Below the pieces are notes generated by a model. That model did not search any database, was not told where the DNA came from, and saw only the letters and a list, made by a program, of their open reading frames with translations. A stretch of DNA of 64,000 nucleotides from Marinobacter sp. LV10R510-11A (lineage in GTDB: Bacteria; Pseudomonadota; Gammaproteobacteria; Pseudomonadales; Oleiphilaceae), in assembly GCF_900215155.1 (NCBI RefSeq), contig NZ_LT907980.1:1612001-1676000 (forward strand). Direction: 5' to 3'. Shown here in pieces: positions 24,401 through 32,549 of this stretch. The first letter of the stretch is position 1, and the number at the start of each line of letters is the position of its first letter. A program made the position numbers and the translations under genes.

Positions 24401-24894
24401 TAAGATTCTGGGTACAGGTTCATCCAATACTTGGCCCGAGTTTTTGCCAGTTCAGGCTTGCCCGCCAGCAATGCTTTACACACATCACCCATTTTGGCCC
24501 CAGACATAGCAATCAGGCCGCCCGCCCTACTCTCCAACCACTTACGCTGGATAATCGGCTTGCCGTAGCGCTGTCCTTCGGTATATCCGAGGGAAATAAT
24601 TTCTGTGAGGTTGAGATAACCATCGTTATCCCGGGCCAGCAATGTCAGTCGGAACGGGTTTTCCGGTTCATCAGGATTCTCCAGCCAGAGATCTGCGCCA
24701 ATAACAGGCTTTACGCCGGCACCGGTGGTCGCCTTGTAAAACCGCACCAACGAGCACATGTTGGACTGTTCTGTAATCCCCACAGCCGGCATGCCCAACT
24801 CGACTACCCGCTTAACCAGTGGCTTTACACGAACTAAACCATCCACCAGGGAGTGTTCAGAGTGCACGCGAAGGTGTACAAAAGTCTGCGACAT
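21412..24894 (-). CDS. dnaE: DNA polymerase III subunit alpha
   Basis: Replicative polymerase catalytic subunit, 1160 residues. Domain order: N-terminal PHP domain (FVHLRVHSEHSLVDGLV); polymerase palm with GPGRGSGAGSLVAY and the two catalytic aspartates in PDFDVDFCMEGRDRVI (about residues 400-415); a third catalytic aspartate in VKFDFLGLRTLTII; the fingers and beta-binding region; and a C-terminal OB domain (VAGLVIAQRTMKTRTGSTMCFITL). This is the DnaE1 type of gammaproteobacteria. accA follows 158 bp downstream. It heads the long minus-strand housekeeping block. Confidence 0.98.
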   Translation of the reverse strand: MSQTFVHLRVHSEHSLVDGLVRVKPLVKRVVELGMPAVGITEQSNMCSLVRFYKATTGAGVKPVIGADLWLENPDEPENPFRLTLLARDNDGYLNLTEIISLGYTEGQRYGKPIIQRKWLESRAGGLIAMSGAKMGDVCKALLAGKPELAKTRAKYWMNLYPESYYLELQRTGRAGDEDCLHMSVELAQSLALPVVATNDVHFLKAEDFEAHEARVCIGESRALDDPRRDRRFSDQQYLRSSEEMVELFSDIPEAIQNTVEIARRCSVTVRLGEYFLPNYPIPDGLTMDDYFRKVSEEGLEDRLAKTLSKDDPEYDSKREAYYKRLNFELDIIIQMGFPGYFLIVMDFIKWAKNNGVPVGPGRGSGAGSLVAYAQLITDLDPLEYDLLFERFLNPERVSMPDFDVDFCMEGRDRVIAYVAEKYGREAVSQIITFGTMAAKAVVRDVARVQGKSYGLADKLSKMIPFEVGMTLNVAVEQESALKEFLEQDEEAQEIWEMALKLEGVCRNAGKHAGGVVIAPTKITDFSPLYCDADGGSLVTQFDKNDVEEAGLVKFDFLGLRTLTIIDWTLKMINPRRVKRDLPPLDISEIPLVDARSFDMLKKAETTAVFQLESRGMKDLIRRLQPDSLEDMIALVALFRPGPLQSGMVDDFIDRKHGKQPVSFPHPDFQYDGLKPVLGPTYGVILYQEQVMQIAQVMAGYTLGNADMLRRAMGKKKPEEMAKQKQFFLDGCENNGINKTLAENIFDLVEKFAGYGFNKSHSAAYALVSYQTLWLKAHYTAEFMAAVLTADMQNTDKVVILVEECRNLKLDLVLPDVSSSEYAFTVNDEGQVVYGLGAIKGLGEGPIQAIVEGRADGEPYQDIFDFCRKVDLKKINKRAMEAIIRSGAMDKLGASRAQLMASVPKAVQQAGQQSRNESVGMVDMFGEMLEAGDGGDPYADVADIREWPEKQRLKGEKDTLGLYLTGHPFDEYEREVRRFVRSSIADLKPNKSPQRVAGLVIAQRTMKTRTGSTMCFITLDDRSARIEATLFSEAFFENRELLQSDEVIVVEGQVSHDDYSGQMKMRVNSVMNVPSARKQFSRGLKLNLHADQLQNGLLDKIDSTLRPFRCDGSPVWIEYSSPEASTRIELGEAWRVQPDDNLLMELKHLVGDQCVELVYD

Positions 24895-24977
24895 AACGTC
24901 AGGTTATTCCTGCATGTATATTCATTAGAGTGCGTAAAGCGTCTCTGAAAAAGAGCACCTGAAAGAGCCTTCAGCAT

Positions 24978-25445
24978 TCAGCCGCCAATCAATGCCCGTA
25001 TATCTTCTTCTGTCTGAGGTCCAAAACGGGCCTCCAGAAGATCCCCATCGGGGTTCACAACAAAGGTAGCCGGCAACGCAATCGGGAGCTCCCATTTAAA
25101 TTCCGGGCCCGGATCCTGCACAAGCATGGTGTATTCAATGCCCATGCGCTTGCCGAGATCCACCAAAGCTTCACCCTTCACATCGTCAAAATTCACACCA
25201 AGAACGGTAATGTCCGGCGCCTTATCCAGTTCGTTCAGCTCTGGGATCTCTTCCAAGCAGGGCTTGCACCATTCAGCCCAGTAGTTAACCAGCACCCATT
25301 GGCCGCGAAGGTCATTCCACGCCAGCTTCGGGCCTTCAGCCCGCTCCAGCTCAACTTTTTGACACCCAACAAGCAAAGCCATTAGAAACAGCACACCTGC
25401 AACGGCTGCGCTCCGGGGTAACCGGTAAATGACAGGGTTCTGCAC
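24978..25445 (-). CDS. TlpA-like thioredoxin-fold lipoprotein
   Basis: 155-residue envelope thiol-disulfide protein. The GTG at 25445 is chosen because AGGAGG lies 7 bp upstream; the reading to 25493 has no such site. The signal peptide ends in the lipobox LVGC (about Cys28), so the mature protein should be lipidated. The TlpA/AhpC-TSA thioredoxin fold follows, with the redox motif WAEWCKPC and the cis-proline segment LPATFVVNPDGDLL. The likely role is a periplasmic reductant or a cytochrome/metal-centre maturation helper; the partner is not evident. It is divergent from the arsC remnant-wrbA unit. Confidence 0.88.
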   Translation of the reverse strand: MQNPVIYRLPRSAAVAGVLFLMALLVGCQKVELERAEGPKLAWNDLRGQWVLVNYWAEWCKPCLEEIPELNELDKAPDITVLGVNFDDVKGEALVDLGKRMGIEYTMLVQDPGPEFKWELPIALPATFVVNPDGDLLEARFGPQTEEDIRALIGG

Positions 25446-25513
25446 GGGAAAACCTCCTGTTAGACTGCTCGCCACAGTTAATTGCAGCTCCATTTTAACA
25501 AACAGGCACGAAC

Positions 25514-25651
25514 ATGACAGAACCTATCCGGATTTTCCACAACCCCTGCTGTTCAAAATTCCGCCAGGCTCTTGAACTGCTCACAGAACAGGGTATCGAA
25601 CCAGAGATAATACGCTACCTGGAAACACCACCAACACAGTAGGAACTTTAA
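25514..25651 (+). pseudogene. arsC: Remnant of a glutaredoxin-type arsenate reductase gene (arsC)
   Basis: Translating from the ATG at 25514 gives a typical ArsC N-terminus (MTEPIRIFHNPCCSKFRQAL ... YLETPPTQ) with the catalytic-cysteine motif HNPxCSK. After 42 codons it hits TAG at 25640, then Glu-Leu, then TAA at 25649. The same frame continues as [10 protein letters not shown] into wrbA. The ~75 residues that complete an ArsC (about 115 residues) are missing, so this looks like a deletion/nonsense remnant. In Pseudomonas an intact arsC precedes wrbA at the same place. Whether the 42-residue product is made is unknown. Confidence 0.78.
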
Positions 25652-26287
<636 letters not shown>

Positions 26288-26339
26288 CACAAATACCACG
26301 GCGCAACGTAAAACCTCCTACTTATTTTGGAACCTGACC

Positions 26340-26699
26340 ATGCTTCACAACCCCAAAGCCCGACACACCGCCCGGGCAACCCAGTTTCTCTATCTAGCAG
26401 TACTGGTAACCCTGGTAATCACAACCTTTTACCCTGCACCGGTTGAAGGGGTTTCCATCGTGTTGATGCTATCGGTCAAGCTCATCCCCCTGCTGGCGCT
26501 TGTTATGCTTGTGTTCCGTGGCGACAATCGCGGTTATATCTGGCTGGCCTTCGTGGTGATCTTTTACTTCACTCAAGCGGTCGTTTCCGCCTGGCTGAGC
26601 GAGGGTGCACCCGGCCCAGTCATTCTCGTGACACTTACCTTCGCGTTGTTCACCATGGCGATGGTTCATCTAAAGGTGAACCGGCCGGTTACAGGCTGA
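26340..26699 (+). CDS. DUF2069 membrane protein
   Basis: 119-residue integral membrane protein with about four hydrophobic helices (residues about 18-30, 37-57, 64-83 and 88-108). The family pattern includes LPLLALVMLVFRG-like and YIWLAFVVIFYFTQAV segments. Its function is unknown. It commonly follows wrbA in Pseudomonas-type genomes, and here starts 52 bp after it. It could be an accessory membrane protein of unknown partner; nothing in the sequence points to a catalytic role. Confidence 0.85.
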   Translation: MLHNPKARHTARATQFLYLAVLVTLVITTFYPAPVEGVSIVLMLSVKLIPLLALVMLVFRGDNRGYIWLAFVVIFYFTQAVVSAWLSEGAPGPVILVTLTFALFTMAMVHLKVNRPVTG

Positions 26700-26728
26700 C
26701 ATGCTCCAATACCGGAAAGTGAGATTCT

Positions 26729-28543
26729 ATGCCCAATCCCACTAACACAAAGCATTCATCGCGACCGCCTGCGCCGCCACGGAGCACACTGACTCTGCGG
26801 GACATTTGTACGGCATTGGTCAGTGATGGCGAAATCAACCAACGCAACGCAGAACGGGTGCTCTCTGCCAACCTCGGGGCGGCCAGCAACCAAGCCGCAA
26901 AGCGCCATCCATTGGAGTTGGTGGCCATTGCCGCTCTCAGCAGTGAAAACACCGGCAAAACACTGGATCTCGACCGGCTGACACAATGGCTGGCGCGCTG
27001 GGCAGACCAGTCCTATTACCATATCGATCCCTTGAAAATAGATACACCGGCGATTGCCCGGGTCATGTCCTACGCGTTTGCCCAACGCCACGGCATTTTA
27101 GCTGTAGAAATTGGCCAGGAAGAAATTCTGGTAGCCAGTGCCGAACCCTTCAAAAGTGACTGGGAAGGCAATTTGCGCCAGGCCGTGGGTAGGGATATCC
27201 GCCGGGTCGTGGCTAATCCTGAGGATATCCGCCGCTACACGGTCGAGTTCTATCAGCTCGCCAGCTCGGTCAGTAAAGCCAGCGGCGGTCAGGCTCCGGG
27301 TAACAGCGCAGGCCACCAGAACCTGGAGCAGCTACTAGATTTGGGCGCCAGTGACAGCCCAGATGCCAACGATCAGCATGTCGTGCGCATTGTTGACTGG
27401 TTGCTGCAGTACGCCTTTGATCAGCGCGCATCGGATATTCACATTGAGCCACGGCGTACGCTAACCCACATTCGCTTTCGGATTGATGGCGTGTTGCATA
27501 ACGTCTATGAATTTCCCGAGCATGTGGGCATGGCCGTTACCAGCCGGCTCAAGATTCTGGGGCGGTTGAACGTTGCAGAAAAGCGCAAGCCCCAGGATGG
27601 CCGCCTGAAAACCCGCAAACCCGACAACAGCGAAGTGGAGCTGCGCCTAGCCACCATGCCCACGGCATTCGGGGAGAAAATGGTGATGCGGATTTTTGAC
27701 CCAGACGTGCTCTTGAAATCCTACGAGCAGCTCGGGTTCAGCCGCGAAGACCGCGAGCGCTGGCAAGAAGCAACCTCAAGGCCCCACGGAATTGTGCTGG
27801 TAACCGGCCCCACGGGCTCTGGCAAAACCACCACCCTGTATTCCACGCTGAAACAAATCGCGTCTGCCGAGCTGAATGTCTGCACCATCGAAGACCCCAT
27901 CGAAATGGTTGAACCGGCGTTTAATCAAATGCAGGTTCAGACCAATATTGATCTGACCTTCGGGGCGGGCGTCCGGGCACTGCTGAGACAGGACCCGGAC
28001 ATTATTATGATTGGTGAAATCCGCGACTTGGAAACTGCCGAGATGGCGGTGCAAGCTGCACTGACGGGGCACCTTGTGCTCTCCACACTGCACACCAACG
28101 ATGCACCCAGTGCCCTAACCCGGATGATGGAGCTGGGCATTCCGCCCTATCTAATTCGCGCAACCGTGCTGGGTGTTATGGCCCAACGCCTGGTTCGCAC
28201 GCTGTGCCCACACTGCAAAATACCCGCTCCCGTCGACATCGAGGCCTGGCAGACTCTGACCAAACCTTGGAAAGCACCGCCGCCTAAACAGTTCCATCAA
28301 CCGGTAGGCTGCTTAGAATGTCGCAATACCGGCTATATGGGCCGAGCGGGAGTTTACGAGATTATGACGCTTTCAAGCGCACTAACGAGCCAGATCACAG
28401 ACCAATGCGATCTGGAACAACTGCGCCGGGACGCCTATAAAGAAGGCATGAAATCTCTGCGGTTAAGCGGTGCTCAAAAAGTGGCCAACGGCCTGACCAC
28501 CGTTGAGGAAATTCTCAGGGTAACGCCCGAAAGCCAACGCTAG
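26729..28543 (+). CDS. Orphan GspE/PilB-family secretion ATPase
   Basis: 604-residue hexameric-type traffic ATPase. An N-terminal MshEN/GspE-N domain (about residues 65-165) precedes the PAS-like N2 region and the RecA-like motor. Visible motifs are Walker A GPTGSGKTTTLYST near residue 358, an Asp box (CTIEDPIEMVEPAFNQMQV), Walker B DPDIIMIGEIRD near 422, and a His box (ALTGHLVLSTLHTNDA). A C-terminal zinc site has CPHC near 492 and CLEC near 528, followed by the usual TGYMGRAGVYE. No other type II secretion or pilus gene lies nearby. The two segments before the motor differ from PilB, so its machine cannot be named. Confidence 0.88.
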   Translation: MPNPTNTKHSSRPPAPPRSTLTLRDICTALVSDGEINQRNAERVLSANLGAASNQAAKRHPLELVAIAALSSENTGKTLDLDRLTQWLARWADQSYYHIDPLKIDTPAIARVMSYAFAQRHGILAVEIGQEEILVASAEPFKSDWEGNLRQAVGRDIRRVVANPEDIRRYTVEFYQLASSVSKASGGQAPGNSAGHQNLEQLLDLGASDSPDANDQHVVRIVDWLLQYAFDQRASDIHIEPRRTLTHIRFRIDGVLHNVYEFPEHVGMAVTSRLKILGRLNVAEKRKPQDGRLKTRKPDNSEVELRLATMPTAFGEKMVMRIFDPDVLLKSYEQLGFSREDRERWQEATSRPHGIVLVTGPTGSGKTTTLYSTLKQIASAELNVCTIEDPIEMVEPAFNQMQVQTNIDLTFGAGVRALLRQDPDIIMIGEIRDLETAEMAVQAALTGHLVLSTLHTNDAPSALTRMMELGIPPYLIRATVLGVMAQRLVRTLCPHCKIPAPVDIEAWQTLTKPWKAPPPKQFHQPVGCLECRNTGYMGRAGVYEIMTLSSALTSQITDQCDLEQLRRDAYKEGMKSLRLSGAQKVANGLTTVEEILRVTPESQR

Positions 28544-28561
28544 CAGAAGGGCAACCTACGC

Positions 28562-29617
28562 CTATACTCCAGGCCTTAGCCCGCACTGCTCAAGAAGTGT
28601 TTGCCAGCTTGTGGTGTGGGCGGTTACGGCTTTATCCAGGTTCGCCCAAATGCTTTTGTTTCCCTTCAGCGCCAACGTTGACTCATACCATCCTTGGAAG
28701 TGCGCCGGCATCACATCAACCTGCATCGCCGCCAATTCAGATAACGGCTCTATTAGATCCGTGCGAGCTCGTCGCAGGTCAGCGAGGTAAGGCTGGATTT
28801 TTCCGATATAGATGCTGAAGAACATGCCGTGAACAATGTCAGCTTGGTTATTGGGTTTGCCGTTCAAGCACAGCGGGCGGTTGTCTAGGCGCTGGCGAAT
28901 AAGATGTGTCGCATCCCCGAGGCGGGCCGTGACGAGATGAGCGCTATTGATCAGCTGGCCTGCTCGGTATTCCGCCTGCCAGCGCTGATGCACCTGACCC
29001 AAAAAGTCTAAATCCACATCGAGATCTTGCTCTAAAAGCGCTGTCACTGCTTTGTTTAACTGGCGCGCGTTCCGGGCAAGATCCGAGAGCGGGTCTGTAG
29101 CCTCTACGGGATACTCACCTTTGGCGAGTGTGAACAGCGTTTCGACTTCCTCCACGCCCCAGGTTGCGTTCCAGATGGCGATAGGCAAAAATTCACGCTT
29201 GCTGATGATGGCCTGCTTTAAAACATCTTGAAGCCCTTCCTCATCTACAGTAATCAAGCAATCGCCGGCAGTGCGGATAAAACGAACTTCGTAGCGCAGG
29301 CGATTACCGGGCTGCATCACCTTGCCCATCACAGAGTTTTTCTCTCCAACCACGTATTGCAGTTCACAGCGGTAGAGTGACAAGAAGTCCAGCATGCCCA
29401 ACTCCAGCTCAGGCATTGGTAACACTCGGTTGCGGCGCCTCGGCATTTGCTCGGATGCTGGAATGTCCGAAAACTCTGGTTCCACATCCAGAACTCGGCC
29501 AACCCGCTCCACGTATTCGTCCATCATCGGACGGGCATCCGAGAACGGATTACATCCCGCCAGCAAACACGCCACCACAGCCGAGACAAACAGTTTGCCA
29601 GTTCGAGCTCCTGTCAT
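28562..29617 (-). CDS. DUF3080 family lipoprotein
   Basis: Predicted lipoprotein of 351 residues. The signal peptide ends in the lipobox LLAGC (FVSAVVACLLAGCNPFSD). The ATG at 29617 is chosen because GGAGG lies 5 bp upstream; a GTG two codons earlier overlaps that site. The mature part is mostly helical with no recognised catalytic motif. It contains MPELELGMLDFLSLYRCEL and HFQGWYESTL, which I associate with DUF3080. It is the last gene of the minus-strand run after mtnC (30-bp gap) and converges on the GspE-like gene with only 18 bp between stops. Function unknown. Confidence 0.78.
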   Translation of the reverse strand: MTGARTGKLFVSAVVACLLAGCNPFSDARPMMDEYVERVGRVLDVEPEFSDIPASEQMPRRRNRVLPMPELELGMLDFLSLYRCELQYVVGEKNSVMGKVMQPGNRLRYEVRFIRTAGDCLITVDEEGLQDVLKQAIISKREFLPIAIWNATWGVEEVETLFTLAKGEYPVEATDPLSDLARNARQLNKAVTALLEQDLDVDLDFLGQVHQRWQAEYRAGQLINSAHLVTARLGDATHLIRQRLDNRPLCLNGKPNNQADIVHGMFFSIYIGKIQPYLADLRRARTDLIEPLSELAAMQVDVMPAHFQGWYESTLALKGNKSIWANLDKAVTAHTTSWQTLLEQCGLRPGV

Positions 29618-29647
29618 GCTCACCTCCAGCCGCTGGTCAATAAAACG

Positions 29648-30337
29648 TTATCGTCTTTTCAGCAGGCCATCCACCTCGGCAAAGTCTCTTGCGACAAACC
29701 GCCCTGTCTTCGGCAAATCTCCGTCGCGAACTAGCCAAGCTGTTTTCATACCAGCAGTTTCAGCGGCTTCCAGCTCAGCTTCAACATCTGAGAGGAACAG
29801 TATCGTCTCGGCTTCTACACCAAGCTCCTTGAGAATATTTCTGTAGGCTTCCGGCTCTTTCTTGCCACCAATTCGGGTGTCGAAGTACCCGGAGAAAAAC
29901 GACGTGAAATCACCCGCCGTGGTAAAGCCGAAAATCAGTTTTTGGGCTTTAACCGAGCCCGACGAATAAACGTACAAACGCAGCCCTCGGTCGTGCCAGT
30001 TTTGTAGATATTGTGCGGCATCCTCGTAGATATGGCCTTTAAGCTCGCCTTGCTGATACCCCTGTTCCCAGACCATACCCTGAAGCGCTTTGAGCGGCGT
30101 CGCTTTGCGGTCTTCGCGAATCCATCCTTGGAGCGTTTTAATCAGCGCCTCGATATCTTTTCGATTCGCTCCGGATTCATCTGCCACTAGATCAAGCTGC
30201 TCTGAAACGTCAGGGGAGGCCTGCTGCTCGCGGATAAACGCCGGCAGGTGCTCCGCCGCGTAGGGAAACAGTACGTCGTGCACAAAGGATATTGAGCTGG
30301 TTGTACCCTCAATATCCGTAAGAATCACCCGGATCAT
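29648..30337 (-). CDS. mtnC: Acireductone synthase (enolase-phosphatase E1)
   Basis: Bifunctional HAD-superfamily enzyme of methionine salvage. It enolises and dephosphorylates 2,3-diketo-5-methylthiopentyl-1-phosphate to give acireductone. The HAD nucleophile motif is replaced by the family form VILTDIEGTTSSISFV (Asp8). Motif II is in LYVYSSGSVKAQKLIFG, and motif III/IV in TRIGGKKEPEAYRNI and ILFLSDVEAELEAA. 229 residues. Its ATG overlaps the mtnD stop as ATGA, so the two are coupled. Confidence 0.96.
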   Translation of the reverse strand: MIRVILTDIEGTTSSISFVHDVLFPYAAEHLPAFIREQQASPDVSEQLDLVADESGANRKDIEALIKTLQGWIREDRKATPLKALQGMVWEQGYQQGELKGHIYEDAAQYLQNWHDRGLRLYVYSSGSVKAQKLIFGFTTAGDFTSFFSGYFDTRIGGKKEPEAYRNILKELGVEAETILFLSDVEAELEAAETAGMKTAWLVRDGDLPKTGRFVARDFAEVDGLLKRR

Positions 30338-30894
30338 ACGGCGGTTCCTCCCAATGCCTCAAACCGTGGTAAGCGCACGGCGATATCCTCGCCGGTAAAA
30401 TCTGCAACCCAGCCTTCGGTGTTGGTAAACAGGCGAATACAAGTAAACTCAGGCTCAGGGCCCATATCAAACCAGTGTTGTGTGCCTTCAGGCACGCTGA
30501 TTAGATCGTTTTTCTGGCACTGAACCGCAAAGACCTGATCACCAAGATGCAGATAGAATATGCCCTGCCCGCGCACAAAAAAGCGTACCTCGTCTTCGCT
30601 ATGAGTGTGCTCATCCAGAAACTTCTGCCGGAAGGCGTCTTTCTGGGGATTGTCCGGATTGAGGCTAACCACATCGGCGGTCTGAAAACCGCTTTCAGCC
30701 TTCAACTTCGAGATCTCACTACTATAGGCTTCCAGAATCTTTTCCTGAGTCGCATCGGCCGGCAAATCCTGCGTTGGCCAGCGCTCAAAGCGGATACCCT
30801 TATCTTTCAGTAGCTGACCGATTTCTGCGGGGTTATCCGTTACCGTCAGAGCCGTTTCCGGGTTGTGCGCGTCAAAAATACTCAGAGTCGTCAT
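30334..30894 (-). CDS. mtnD: Acireductone dioxygenase
   Basis: Cupin dioxygenase that converts acireductone to the ketoacid precursor of methionine (Fe form) or to off-pathway products (Ni form). Metal ligands are in the cupin motif EHTHSEDEVRFFVRG (two His and one Glu, about residues 97-103) and the later histidine in PEGTQHWFDMG. 186 residues, full length. The ATG overlaps the mtnB stop (ATGA) and its own stop overlaps mtnC, so mtnB-mtnD-mtnC form one translationally coupled unit. Confidence 0.96.
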   Translation of the reverse strand: MTTLSIFDAHNPETALTVTDNPAEIGQLLKDKGIRFERWPTQDLPADATQEKILEAYSSEISKLKAESGFQTADVVSLNPDNPQKDAFRQKFLDEHTHSEDEVRFFVRGQGIFYLHLGDQVFAVQCQKNDLISVPEGTQHWFDMGPEPEFTCIRLFTNTEGWVADFTGEDIAVRLPRFEALGGTAV

Positions 30895-31517
30895 GGGCGA
30901 ACCCTCATGGTTGCAAGTTCACATTCAAACAGAAATTCAAAGGCTTCCACATGTCGCAGGCAATCCGCCATGGTTTTACCCCAAGTGTATAGCCCGTGCC
31001 CGCGGATCAGGTAGCCCGGTTGTTCCGGGTGTTCGAGAAACCACTCATGGGTCTGCCGGGCGAGTGCTTCAATATCCTGAGTGTTCTCAAACACCGGAAC
31101 CGTCACGGCTGATTCATGGGTCTTCACGCCGTCGAAGGCCTTTTGCAATTCATAGCCCTCAAATTTCAGGAGTTCACCCGCAGGTACAAGCCGGCTCAAA
31201 ACGGTCGCATTGACAGAATGCGTATGAAGAACGGCGCCAGCATCCGGAAATACCTGATACAGCGTCGTATGCAACAACGTCTCCGCAGAAGCGCGGCAGT
31301 CACTTTGTACCGGGCTACCCTGAAGGTCTACCACCATGACATCACCCGCACCCAACTGCCCCTTGTGGCGTCCGGACACCGTAATGGCAACGTGTTCGCT
31401 GTCGATACGAGCAGAATAGTTGCTGCTTGTGGCTGGCGACCAGCCGCGCCCATAAAGAAAACGCCCGGCATCCACAATGGATTCGGCAACAACAGCGTAT
31501 CGGTTTACATCAAACAC
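30891..31517 (-). CDS. mtnB: Methylthioribulose-1-phosphate dehydratase
   Basis: Class II aldolase-fold zinc enzyme that dehydrates methylthioribulose-1-phosphate in methionine salvage. Features are the N-terminal FLYGRGWSPATSSNYSARI, a zinc-binding HTHSVNATVLSRL segment (two His), FEGYELQKAFDG, and the third histidine in LIRGHGLYTWGKTM. 208 residues from a GTG start at 31517 with a GAAGA-type site upstream. The upstream XdhC-like gene ends 3 bp before it. The earlier salvage genes (mtnN/mtnP, mtnK, mtnA) are not in this window. Confidence 0.95.
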   Translation of the reverse strand: MFDVNRYAVVAESIVDAGRFLYGRGWSPATSSNYSARIDSEHVAITVSGRHKGQLGAGDVMVVDLQGSPVQSDCRASAETLLHTTLYQVFPDAGAVLHTHSVNATVLSRLVPAGELLKFEGYELQKAFDGVKTHESAVTVPVFENTQDIEALARQTHEWFLEHPEQPGYLIRGHGLYTWGKTMADCLRHVEAFEFLFECELATMRVRP

Positions 31518-31520
31518 GGG

Positions 31521-32549
31521 CTATCTTCCCAAAGGTGAAGAGCATCGCTCGAGGGTTGTGCGCAAATGATGCCGCGCTTTGATCAGCTCAGCAACAACGG
31601 AAATGGCAATTTCTGCAGGGGTTTTGCTGGGAATATTAATACCGATCGGTGCCCGTAAGCGCCGCAGTGCCGCGTCATCAAGGCCCAGTGACGCAAGGCG
31701 CTCTCGCCGAGCCTCCGACGTACGTTTTGAGCCCATGGCACCAACGTAAAACGCCGGTGACTGCAGCGCAGCCAACAAACCCATATCATCTATTCGCGGG
31801 TCGTGAGCCAACGCCAACACACCGCACCAGGGGTCATCAAACGATTCCGTAATCAGGTCGTCTGGTAACCGCCGGTCGAGCGGCAGATGAGGGTGCCCCC
31901 AGCCCGACGCAAAAGCTTCCCGCGGTTCACAAAGAGAAACGGTAAAATCGGCGGCGGTCGCAAATTCAGCCACGTAGCGCGCCACCTCGCCTGCCCCAAT
32001 CAGGAGCAGCCTACATTCTGGCTGCAGCGTATGAAGCAGCTCTTCACCGTTAAATACAACGCCCGGGCTGGCAGCGGGCACAGCGCGCTCAAGCACGGCA
32101 GCACCAGCATGCAAGCTGACCCGGCGAACCACTGGCTCCCGATCGTTTAGCGCCTCCGCCAGCTGCCTTACATGTTCAGTTGCTGTGCTGCTTTTACTTG
32201 ATGTGTCGCCCAACGGCTCCACCAGTAATCGAATGCGACCGCCACAGGGCAGCTGGAAATCATCACGGTCGCTATCGGTAATGCCGTAATCGATAACAAC
32301 GGGATAATCAGCACCATCTTCGGCGGTGCGGCGCAGAAGATCTTCTTCCAGACAGCCACCTGATACCGAACCACTCCATTGCCCGGAATTGCTGACCGCC
32401 AGCCAAGAACCTGCCGGCCTGGGGGACGAACCCCAAGTTTCCACGATGGTGCACAACCACACCCGCTTACCCTGATCCAGCCATGATAGAACGTCTTTGA
32501 TAACCGTTGCATGGCCGCCGGCCATCAAAGCGGGCGCTGCGTCACGCAT
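31521..32549 (-). CDS. XdhC-family molybdenum hydroxylase maturation protein
   Basis: 342-residue protein of the XdhC/CoxI family, which binds and sulfurates molybdenum cofactor and inserts it into xanthine-dehydrogenase-type enzymes. The N-terminal XdhC_CoxI domain has IVETWGSSPRPAGSWLAV, a GSVSGGCLEEDLL motif with the conserved cysteine, and the LPCGGRIRLLVEPL motif with the second. The C-terminal Rossmann XdhC_C domain starts with RLLLIGAGEVARYVAEFA and ends with PIGINIPSKTPAEIAISVVAE. The ATG overlaps the stop of the molybdenum subunit gene, consistent with a dedicated chaperone for that enzyme. Confidence 0.92.
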   Translation of the reverse strand: MRDAAPALMAGGHATVIKDVLSWLDQGKRVWLCTIVETWGSSPRPAGSWLAVSNSGQWSGSVSGGCLEEDLLRRTAEDGADYPVVIDYGITDSDRDDFQLPCGGRIRLLVEPLGDTSSKSSTATEHVRQLAEALNDREPVVRRVSLHAGAAVLERAVPAASPGVVFNGEELLHTLQPECRLLLIGAGEVARYVAEFATAADFTVSLCEPREAFASGWGHPHLPLDRRLPDDLITESFDDPWCGVLALAHDPRIDDMGLLAALQSPAFYVGAMGSKRTSEARRERLASLGLDDAALRRLRAPIGINIPSKTPAEIAISVVAELIKARHHLRTTLERCSSPLGR

